Source: Phoronis australis
Taxonomy: Eukaryota; Phoronida; Phoronidae
Assembly: GCA_002633005.1 (NCBI GenBank)
Contig: NMRA01000010.1
Coordinates: forward strand, 1,996,352-2,060,351
DNA length: 64,000 nt
Direction of reading: 5' to 3'
A model generated the notes under the pieces. That model was not told the DNA's origin. It was given only the letters and a program-made list of their open reading frames with translations, and made no database searches. Within the stretch, counting starts at the first letter, position 1. Every line of letters starts with the position of its first letter. Below are positions 40,301-52,300 of the stretch, one piece after another. The position numbers and the translations under genes were made by a program.

Positions 40301-43300
40301 AATTTCATTGAACTTGGCACGTTTGACCTCACAAGAGGCAAATGCTCAATTCATGATGATCAAAATTAAAGTTTTTGCTATTCTCATGTTTTGCTATTCA
40401 TTTTATTTCAAAAAAAAATTTGATTAAAAGTGCTCTGACTTCTACTAGTCTCCTAACATTTTTTTGAATTTAAGCCAATCCCAAATGTATGCTGGTACCT
40501 CTCAGCATTTGTTCCACTTTATTAACTGCCTGATGATTTGGGGTAACCGTTTTGTTTCTTTCTGAGCGCATTTCACTAATATCTGGCTTAGGTTTTGTAG
40601 TTCAGAAATGAAATTTACCCAAAAATCCATTCATACTTTCGCTCATAAAGCTTCCACGCCACCACAGAGTGCAAAAAAAATCTTTAAATGTGTTTTCAAG
40701 TCATCTCACTATTAAGTATATAACATATAAACATTCTTGGCACCAATTTTACACAACTGTATGTTTCCAACACAAGTTTCTTCTTCAACGCTAGAGTTTG
40801 TGACGCTCATGGTATCTGGAATACAGCGCATCTCACTTTTAATCTATGGTGTCTGTTTTACGTTCTTCCTATTTACGTTCTCCCTATTTACGAAAACACA
40901 AACTGCCTAAGCCAGCTATTGGTCTCAATTGCCCCCTGCCCCCAACTAACCCATAACCATGTGTTCTGAGTGCCGTGTTGTTACCAGCCTCCCAACTACC
41001 CAGCGTGCCCAAGGCGGACACTGTACTCCAGTATCTCTCACGTCTGCCGGACCCGACTAGTTACACAGACGTATTCACTGCCAGCACACCAACGTCTGTT
41101 GTCAGTTTTAGTCTCACAGGTAAACTTACGTCATGATGGTGATAATGTCAACAGCCGCGCGAGTGCTGCTCATTTCTGGTCGCCAACGTACAGCATAGAA
41201 CACTTTTGAGTTGTGTTTTGTACAATTACCAAACATAATTTAGAAAGATTTTTAAATAAGAAATTCTAAATCTCTAATATGTAATACAGTTGAGCAATTT
41301 GACTTTTTATTGTTATGATATGAAGTATTACTTCAACAGACTTTTTTCTTTATCTTATGTTGTTTGCTGTTGGATTATGTCTTGGTGTCCTGTGCTTCAT
41401 TTTGCACTTTTTATTTTCTTTAAATAACAAAACCTGTGAACTAGTGATACATAGACGTGTTTGCTCAGATCATTCATTTGATCTTGTTTGTTCCAACAGA
41501 GGCTAATGTTAAAAACCTAGTATGTAGTGCCATCTATTGTTTGGTAGTGGAACCCTTTGTTTTTGTTATTTAATATAGGGAGTAAGGTTTCCTAAAACCA
41601 TGGTCTGACTGAGGGTTCATCGATTGGCCCAGTGGGAAGAATCATCAATGCTAAATTGACCTATTTCTGTTTAACGAGTGCTGTTTTGTCTTTGCCTAAT
41701 AAGTGCTGCACATGAAAAGCTATGTTACAGCAATGTAACTGACTGTTTCTACACACAATGTAACCATGTCACTTCTCTGCTTCATTAACAAGTTTACACT
41801 TGCATTTTGAGCTTGGAGGGGTTAACTAGTCTGCATAGTGGCTTAACATTTGCAGACCACTGTAAATCAATGGGCCTTTTGAAATTTACACGCAATGTCT
41901 GTAAAAGCAATTCTTTGTGAACCCTGCTCTTAATCGTACTGTGCCAGTTGGACTGTGCCAGTTGGACTGTGCCAGTTGGACTGTGCCACTAGACACAGCT
42001 TAACGAAGGGTTTATGGTCCTGGTTAAGATGATAATTATTTTCTGACCCCTATGGATTTTGAATAGCCAAGCCCTGAATGTATATACGATGAGGGCCCCA
42101 TGGAAAGCAGTTTGAACTGATAGGGCTACACTCATTGTAAATATTACATTTAATTAATAAATAAATAAATGTGTGTGTAGTTTAATGTTGTTTTATCGGC
42201 ATTTTAAACCACTTCTTGTTATCTACCTTCCCCACAGAGGTCAGTGCAAGAGCTATGGCTAATGACTCGAATGCTAAAAGCAACAGCACCATGAGCATTC
42301 AGAAGAAGAAGAGCTTGTTGAGGAGGGAGTCCAAACGGGCGGTCACTTTCAAAGCGGGTCTCATCGCTGACCGCGATGACAGTGAGTTCACTGGTGCCTT
42401 GATGACTCTGGATCAGGTAGGTTGTAGAAAATGTGTAATAAGTGTATAGTTTACTAGCAGTGGTTATAATGTTTGGACCTCTGCATATAGTGCATGTGTA
42501 GGCTGAACTTCCAGACAAAGCCCAGAGGCCATTTTGATAAAATAACTTTTTCAAGAACTGATATAGGAATCTAATTTTACAGTCTACAAAATAAAATGTG
42601 AAAAGTATTCCCTTAATTGTTAGCTTTTTGCTATGAGTTTGAGACAGTGAAACAAGACTGACAGAGGTCATTCTAATCGACTGGCAATAATTATCACATT
42701 GAAATTTCTTTGCACTTTTGGGTAGGCCTATATGAGGTTACTCAGATAAGCGCTCTATTATGCACTGGTGTACTCAAGTCAAGTTCCCTCATTGTGTTAC
42801 TCGACAAGTAGTTTACACAACAGAGGCCAGGACATATCAACAAATGAACAGCAGTTGCAATGCACATTATTTTTTCCTTCTGTTGTTGTAAACCGATTTT
42901 TGCCATTTAGACATTGAAAAAGTTCAATTTTCAATGACGGATTTAGTTTTATAGTCTGCAGTGTCTAAAATGGTTGGAAAAGAGTGTGACTGCAAACAGG
43001 CAGCAGTTGTCGCTGATAGTCATCTCTGTCCCTAATTGACCTATCACAAGCTCCGCCCCCTTGCAAAATGTTACCAAACAAAAATAAATTTTCCTGACAT
43101 TTTGATTGGTCAGTTGAGCTGTCACTCAAAATCCTGACGATAGGTCAATCCCTAAACTAAAGAAGCTGGTCATTAAAGTCCAGGAACTGTAATAAGTTGC
43201 TGCATAATCCTTAATCCCAACCAGGAGCTGTAATAAGTAACTACATAATCCCTAATCCCAACCAGTAAGAAGCTCTTCATGGATACAAGTTTGGACATGA

Positions 43301-46300
43301 GATATAGTACCTGTTGATACAGATATATGTGTCTCATCCTTCAGCTTGATGTCCAGTATGTAGGATTTGAGTACTTTCTATGTTGCAGATAAAAGGACCT
43401 GAAGAGAAGCTGACAGACTTCCTGTTCTCAAAGTTCATAATATCTACACACACTGAGTCAACTGGAATGGAACCAGAAAAAGGTAAAAGTCAGCCATTTT
43501 TGTACTTTTTACATAAAAAGTTTATCTGTTTTTATTTTTAGTGCATCTTTACAAGACACTCAATTCTATTGTCATGGTGATGGATTTTTTTCAATTATCA
43601 TTGTTTGTACTATCTCATAGACAATTAGTGTTTCCTTTGATTTTTTGCATGGAAATGAATTATATCGGGTAAGATTAATTGTTTTACTAGTCACCTATTA
43701 TGTTTTTACAAGCTTCTGCAAAACTGTATCCTGGAGGTAGGTAAAGAGAGAGTGACATTAAATCGAACAGTCTCTTATCTGATCATGCATTTGTTCAAGT
43801 GTTCTCTTTCTGNGTAATAAGTAGGTACATAATCCCTAATCTCAACCAGTAAGAAGCTCTTCATGGATACAAGTTTGGACATGAGATATAGCACCTATTG
43901 ATACAGATATATGTGTCTCATCCTTCAGCTTGATGTCCAGTATGTAGGATTTGAGTACTTTCTATGTTGCAGATAAAAGGGCCTGAAGAGAAGCTGACAG
44001 ACTTCCTGTTCTCAAAGTTCATAATATCTACACACACTGAGTCAACTGGAATGGAACCAGAAAAAGGTAAAAGTCAGCCATTTTTGTACTTTTTACATAA
44101 AAAGTTTATCTGTTTTTATTTTTAGTGCATCTTTACAAGACACTCAATTCTATTTCAATTATCATTGTTTGTACTATCTCATGGACAATTAGTGTTTCCT
44201 TTGATTTTTTGCCTGGAAATGAATTATATCGGGTAAGATTAATTGTTTTACCAGTCACCTATTATGTTTTTACAAGCTTCTGCAAAACTGTATCCTGGAG
44301 GTAGGTAAAAAGAGGATGACATTAAATCGAACAGTCTCTTATCTGATCATGCATTTGTTCAAGTGTTCTCTTTCTGTGACACATCCCAACTCTATGCATT
44401 GTTTTCCTATTGGTTGATCAAAATATGAATGCTTTGTTTGTATGACAGCTTAGAAGTCTTCACGGAATGTGCTGCTTTCAAGACTTTTCGTACTTTGTAG
44501 CCTATTATGTTGTTTCTTAATCGTAAACGTTTTACTTCTCGTACAGCGGTCAAAGGTAATTGTCAATAGGTTGCTGTTAGTTGCTTTTTGTTTGTTGGTT
44601 TTTATTGCGTTTGTGTGTCGTAAGGTCACTGGAATGCTGTTTTGAAAGGCTGGAATAAGCATTAATTCCAATTTAGAAAAAGTCAATTAAAAGAACATAG
44701 GTTTAGAGCGGATTAATAGATTTTTGGGGTGGTTATTGTTAAGGTTATTAGCTTTGACAAGAACTTTGAAATTTGAAAATTCAGACAATTTGGCTTCCAG
44801 TCATACAGTAGAATTAATTAAGTCGAGGCCAGTGACCTCATCAGTTAAATACTTTTAAAATACTTGGCTAAGTCTGTCGTGAGACTGATCTCAAATTCAC
44901 GACACTGTTTCCTATAATGTTACATTAACATTCCTTTTATCTTGAGATTTTCGGTTTTTGTCTATCATCATTGATGAAACACACTTTTTTAATTTCTTTA
45001 AAAGGCACCATTTTGCTAGTGCATAAACATATATTACTTTGAGCTCCCCCTGTTGCAGGTTACATTGAGTCTGTTTACCCCATGCTGAAACATGCCTTGG
45101 ACACATGTCTTCAGGCCTACAACCAAGGTACTAACCAGAAGGTGGAGCTAGTGTTCTTCAAAGAGGCTGTACTGCATATTTGCAGGCTGACCAGAGTTCT
45201 GGTAAGTCTTGGAATTACAATAAGATTAAATCATGCGTTTTTGTCAGTTTTTTTCAAATTAATTCATATGCTTTGATCTTAAATTATGCGCATTCTTGAT
45301 ATCTTTTTGTTTCATTTTGTGTCGGTAGGCTCTCCCAGAATCTCATGCGTTGCTGATTGGACTGAGTCACTCAACAGGGCGCGCTACTCTAGCACGTCTT
45401 GCCGCCTACACTGCCAGTTGCAAGGTAAGGCATGTTTTTATGGAAAACATTAAACTTAAAATGACTTTTCAATTCCATGTGATCGGTCTAAAGTAGTTGT
45501 AAGAGATTCATTGAATCATATAATTCTGCATTGTCAACACCAAATGGCTGTTGTACATCTTGAACTCTGGGAACTATGAACTGGACATGCAGTCATCACC
45601 AATTTGAATTCTACTTACTCACAATGTTCAGGTTATTGTCCTGATAATGAAAACAAATATTTACTTTTGCCTTCTCAATACCACGGGCTGAGTGTGTACT
45701 GGCTTAACGTGTCATCCACCAAACAAAGTTAACACTTGTGGTTTGCCCAGGAACTTTGACCAACCCGAGTGGGCGTGCTGGATACTCAGGACAGACTGAT
45801 AAAACAGCATTATGTTATGAACGTCTCAATAGGTTTTCTTCATTTGAGAAGAATTTAAACCTTCTATAAGGTGTTTCTGTTACAAAATGTGATTCATACT
45901 TCGAATTATACAAACTGCAAAGAACGTAAAATTAGGTTATTAACTACGACAAGTGAGGCAAGGATTGTGGTTCATTAATTAATCATTACATCTTGAGTTA
46001 AGGATTTTTTGAATAAGTAGACTAGTAGTCAGCAGCATTATTCACTTCAATGTTGTCTTCAACCTGGTTACAGTTATTTGAACCTAAGTGTCAGTCATCT
46101 GCGGAGAAAACGCGACGTGTTCTACATGAGCACATGAAGCAAGCGAGTTATATGGCCGGCATCAATAACCGTGGGACGGTGTTACTCATACAGCAAGACA
46201 TGGCTGATGACTGTTTACAGGACATAAGCTGTCTTATTAGAGAAGGTAACATTAGCCTTGTGTTTCTGTATGATAATGACAAAGATTAGATGGCAATTCT

Positions 46301-49300
46301 CCACGTCTTATTTTTGTTCAAAAATAATTACCAAAATTTCCATCATTCAGTTTTTAAAAGACTGATCACCTTGCTCTAAATAATGTCAACCTTATCAAAT
46401 GTTGTTTTATACCCTCTACACACTACAAACCATGCTGGTAATAGACTAACATTTTTTTAGTCTTTATTTTTCCGGTGAAATTGGACAAAATAGAGTTTCA
46501 CTCGTCTCTCATATTGTGTGCTAAGTAAGTGAAAACTACATTTTCCATCTTATCATGTGAAGGTTAACAAACCTGAGTCACTCCTATAGACTTGCCTTCT
46601 TTCTTCTTCACATTTTCTTAAGCTCATGCATAATGCTTGACTTGAAACTAGTTGTATGTCATTGTTATGCAACGATGTTTATGTAATGTTGCAGAACTGA
46701 TATTAGTGGTATGGTGTCCATTATTATACCCTACTTATGCTCCTGTTGTCATGTTGCCTAGCTACAAACCCAGACAAAGTTTGAAATATCTCACGCTGAT
46801 TTTCCATCTTGTCCTTATTTGGGCCTGTTGAGAGAATTACGTCACTCCATAACTGCGGTGACAATCCCCACCTAGATGTATTTGTTTAATATTAATTACC
46901 TTTGAATTCTTTCTTTGTTATTTCATTGAATTGATGCAAGACTTGAACACTCCTTGGTCTATTTTTGTCTTTACAATAATTACAGTTAACATTTTAATTG
47001 CTTTTGTCTCCTGCCAGGATCTTGTCCTTCTCTGTACAGTATGACTGAGCTTCAACAGATCACTGGTGGTTTGAATGCCGGTGGTGTGATAACGAGGCGC
47101 ATGGATAAGGTCGACCATGCCATTGAGAAGTTCACAGCCAAGGTCAAACAGAACCTTCATGTTATTGTCAATCTCAATTACAAAGGTGAGAACTCTATCG
47201 ATTGTGGACAATTCTAGATTAAATTCTACCTGAATTCCATCAGGTTAGCGCCTACCTTTGGCTTAATTATAGCAAATTAAGGCAGTATTTCTTAAAGAAT
47301 TTACACCCATTCGGGTTATCATCCTACGCTCTGCTCAGTACTCCCTGCAGTATTCTTTATTCTAAAAATTTTCACACATGTTTGATTATATGCCCATTCT
47401 CCAATGTACATTTGGGAATTTAAATTATTTTTCTTTACAAGTTCCCAAATGTTTTGTTTCATTGAAGGAAACATATATTGAGAGTTCACAACTCACATTA
47501 GAATTGACTTTGACTTTTTAGCTTAGGAAGAAAGGACAACTCAGTAAGTTACACTAAAAACACAAAAGATGGCGTTAGTGGTGATACATTGGGACTAAAT
47601 GTGTGCTAAAAGACACAGTTAAGAGCAACAATGCAATATGTTTCTGCAGGTACCCTGAATGTCCTTGACTTCAACTCATTACATCATAAGTTGAGTAAAT
47701 GTCCGACATTCCTCACGCACATGACGTGCGTGGATGTGTATAAAGAGTGGACCTCCGATGCATTTGTCACCGTCGCCGAGACATGGCTCAAGGATACGAG
47801 TGGGGTGAGTCAATTATTTTACTCAGGATTTATTATTATTGGGAGGGGGGTGGATTTCTGTTTGTTTTTAGCCTGGTTAGCATAATTCACGGTTTTTCTT
47901 CGATTGCATTGTCCAACTTGTGTCTTGTTTTCAATCAATACTGCAGTAGCAGTAAGCCACTTTATTAGGCAACTAACTTTGTCATGTTGAAATTGTTGAA
48001 CAATGTCGTCATGCCAACATTCTACTGCAATTAAATTAAGATTAGGTGTTACATGTCATGCTCAAATCTTGACTGCGAAAATTGACCAAGTGTGTGGTGC
48101 ATTTCGATTACACATTTAAATTTTTATGAAATGTAGGTCAATTTTCCAGTCTCGGGCAAAAGTTTTGTTGGTTACGCAGTCCATGTGTCTCATGTGGCCA
48201 TATGCATAATCTCTATACATTCTGTGGCACGTTCAGTCTTCAAATCGTGTTGTTTGGGCCGTACTTGATAACATGTCCTTTCTTTCCGTACCCACAGATC
48301 CAAGTGCATTGGAGTGCATCTGGTCGCGACCGCCAGATTCATTCCGTCGCCCAGGCCATGTCCTATATCCACAAGTCGGCGCGCCTGGCAATCCAACGTC
48401 TGTACTCGCATCAGCCTCAGATGGAACGATTCTACACACCACTCACTTACCAAGAGTTTGTGCACATGTTCAAGGTGGTTGCTGCTCATATAGAGGGGGA
48501 GGAGCAGGTGGGCAGGGCTTAGGGGCGGAGCTTACAGAAAATGATATTTACTTGGTGGCAACTAACTTTCACTCGTGAGGTTATAGACACCTCAAACCAG
48601 CATGTGTTGCAATGAAGTTCAAATAGCTGCTTACTTTTGTGTGATTGGCTTATCTACTTTGCTCATCGTGAAACAATCTGAACAACTCAGCTGTATCTGA
48701 TTAACATATTTCTACAATTGTGATGGCAGTTTTCATAATCAAACAACTGATTGGTTGCAAGGTTGCATTTTGATGAAAAAATCATGTAGCTCATACCTTG
48801 TTTAAAAGACACTTGTCTGTTGTATATAAACTTAATACATGCTCTGCACTAACTGAAAATTGATCCGGACATTGCAAAGCTAACTAGATTCTTTTACGCA
48901 TGTTGATTATGTCAGCCATATTCATGCAAGAACACGGTGGTGCCCTCTGGTGTCCTTCGTAGAGATAAGTCCAGGAAGAATTCCTATAAGAACGAGGCAT
49001 TTTCTCACCAATTGAAGCGCATAAACTTCCTTATGGAATATGATGGCTCCTCATCCAAAAGTGAAAACATTTTAAAAATAATTTCTAACAGCATTTGGGA
49101 GAACAATGCATAAAGCATGGTATGTTAAAAGTTTTCTGAAATATTTGACAAATTTGGACATTTCTCTGTTCTGCCTTAGTACTATTCATGTTTTCTGCTT
49201 TATTTGCGGCATTTTCTAGAAAACCATTGAGCGTAATCAGTGTGCACTGAAGCGTGTCGATGAGGCCATCGAGGAAGTGGACAAACACAAGAAATATGTG

Positions 49301-52300
49301 GCCTCGCTGATGCCGAGACTGGAGAGGGCGCTGAAGAATGTTGATCAGTGTCTTCAGGATGTTCAGAAGTCAAGAGAAGAATACAAGCAGGTAATTGTAG
49401 TGTATGGGATGGATGCCTTCAGTTCATTCTCTAAGTGGTTCATAAGTCTAGAGAAGAATACAAGCAGGTATATTCAGTGTACGTATGTCTTGACCATTCA
49501 GCATTCAAAGGACATGGTGGAGGAAGTGGTTCAGAAGGCTTGTGGAAGAGCCACAGTGAAAATTGAAATTAAGATTCATTGTTATGAGGTCGCATAGAAG
49601 TGAAAATCTTTGCCAACATTGTACAAAGAAGTAATGGTATCTTTCTCAGAATTTTGCCTAATCTACTTTTATGGGACTTTTAACCTGATGGGTCGATTTT
49701 TTTATTCATGTTTAACAGACTTCTTGAAATCTTTAATGTCACATATATCTACTAAATGACTTCTGTCTTCATGTGAAGTAGTTTGGGTGTCATTATTCCC
49801 CTGTGGACCTGTTCATAAAATACACCATGCCGAAATGTGAACAACCAAATTACTAAAAGATCATTTCTTTTGTTTACTAGATAATTTTAATCTGTGATCT
49901 CTTCCTGTGACTTTAGGCCCTTGATGACTGTCGGGAGCAGGAACTGCTAATCTCTCAGAAGGTGGCGCCAGTGCAGCAGTGCAGGAGTGAAGCCAAGGCT
50001 GAGTTTAATAGGGTGTGTGACAATGATTATTAATAACACTTCATGTAAATGGGTGGTAGTGCACCAGAAACTGTTGTGAGAAGCTGTGGTCATTCACAGC
50101 TATGTTGGAAGCCTTTTTAATATGAAAAGTATTAGGTTCTGGCAGTTATTTTTGTCATATTGGTGAATTGCACACTTAAGACATTCATATAACATATATA
50201 TGATTGTGAGGTTTTGCAGTGGCAACATTTTGTTCCCTCATGACTGAGAATGAAGAATATTAACGGAACAAAGAAAGGTGGCTGTAATGCATTCTGTAAT
50301 TAATCGTCATTTTTGCTGTTAACATTATAGTCATCACGACAGGGAAATGTTTTTTGTCTGTCTTACTTCAATTTGTCTTGTACCATACCTTGCAGTGTAA
50401 TTTTATTTGGCATTCTAGATCAATCCGGTCTACAGCGCTGCCCTGGCTGCTCTGAGAGCGCTTAGTCAACACGACGTTGAGGAGATTCGTACCTACCGCG
50501 AACCCCCACAGAGGGTGATACTGGTGCTTCAAGCTGTGGCCATGTTGTTTGGAATGGAACAAGAGTATGTTGTCTTTCTGTTGCAGACGTTATAAGATTT
50601 TAGTTAAAATTACATCTTTTGGGTACTCTTCAGAAGTCGGCACCATCTCCAAACTCTGTGCTTAGCAAGTGTGGCTTAATGCGGTTTTTGTCCGTAATTG
50701 TTTGATGGATGATACAAGCATGCCATCTAGCATGTACATTGCTTGCAACTTTTTGAGAAACATGTGCAAGTCATTTAAAAGGTCCAACACTATGTCCACT
50801 TTTTCAAGATGGCTGCCAGTGTAAGCAAAGACATCAAAATATAGTATTGACAGCTGTTTGTCATTTCACGACAGGAGATAAATTTATTGATTTTGTATGG
50901 ACACAAGCACATGGGGTTAGTGATTATTGCTCATAACTTAGGAGTTTTTCCCTAATCTTGGATATTTGCAATTTAAGAACAGCATTACTGTTGCTATATA
51001 ATTTTTCTAAATGAATGTTGAGTTAGCGTCACCTATTGTTGAATTGATGCAGCCANATTTTACCGCAGTTAAAATCACATCTTTTGAGTACTCTTCAGAA
51101 GTCGGTACCATCTCCAATCTCTGTGCTTAGCAAGTGTGGCTTAATGCGGTTTTTGTCCGTAATTGTTTGGTGGATGATACAAGCATGCCATCTTGCATGT
51201 ACGTTGCTTATAACTTTTTGAGAAACATGTGCAAGTCATTTAAAAGGTCCAACACTATGTCCACTTTTTCAAGATGGCTGCCAGTGTAAGCAAAGACATC
51301 AAAATATAGTATTGACAGCTGTTTGTCATTTCACGACAGGAGATAAATTTATTGATTTTGTACGAACACAAGCACATGGGGTTAGTGATTATTGCTCATA
51401 ACTTAGGAGTTTTTCCCTAATCTTGGATATTTGCAATTTAAGAACAGCATTACTGTTGCTATATAATTTTTCTAAATGAATGTTGAGTTAGCGTCACGTA
51501 TTGTTGAATTGATGCAGCCAGCCGGTCAGAACCGGTCCTAACTAGTCGGAATCTGTCATACTTGACATTGTGGAATTAACAATTGAATTTTAAGAGATGT
51601 GTACTTTTTCTTTAAAATGTTATTCTAGGCAAACATTTCGGATTTTGTGCATGGCATCAAATGAGATATTGGGTCCACAAGCTTGGCTTTTTGTTTACTG
51701 AAACTTAGCTCCAGTGTGCGTGGCAGTTCTTAGATATAAGGAAAATTATATTCACATTGTGGAAATAAAGTTCAACAATTTATGTGATAATTTTATAGCA
51801 GTAGTTTGAGGCCTTCTGTTCCAATTTTCTTTGTGACTTTTAATGGATTTTGTGTGCTTCAGCTGGGAAACATCGCGATCGATGATCTATGGTGCTAGCT
51901 TCTACCGTGAGCTCGAGTTCTACGACAAGAACAACATGTCTGACGAAGTGTTCGAGAAGCTTCACGCATTCATCTCCAATCCCGAGTTTCACCCTCGCAC
52001 CGTCCTGAAGGCGAGTAAGGCAGCCGCCTCTCTCAGCCTCTGGGTACACGCACTCTACAACTACAAGAAGATCTCCAACAAGATGGCTCCTAGCCTGGCA
52101 GCACTGCACCAAGCTGAGCGAGACCTGACAAAGGTAGTCATGTCTCACTGACAATGATCGCTTTCTTCTGCTGTCTTTGAATAATTGAGATTTGTATAGC
52201 ACAAGCCTTTAAATACATGTTTTACTTTCATGACCAGATTCTTTATGATTGTCAGTGGTTAACACTGCCTACTGTCTTGACTGTGTTGTCACATAATGGT

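Larger units (their letters stand above)
39846..42237 (+). other. Introns around exon 39
   Basis: Apart from exon 39 at 40988-41119 there is a 14-bp tandem repeat at 41941-41988 and AT-rich simple sequence. Nothing else is supported. Confidence 0.8.

Noticed and set aside
48475-48480. Earlier donor GTGGTT for exon 47
   Set aside because: The later GTGGGC donor is closer to consensus and keeps the AAA4-to-stalk helix continuous with exon 48; both keep phase, so this is not excluded as a minor form.
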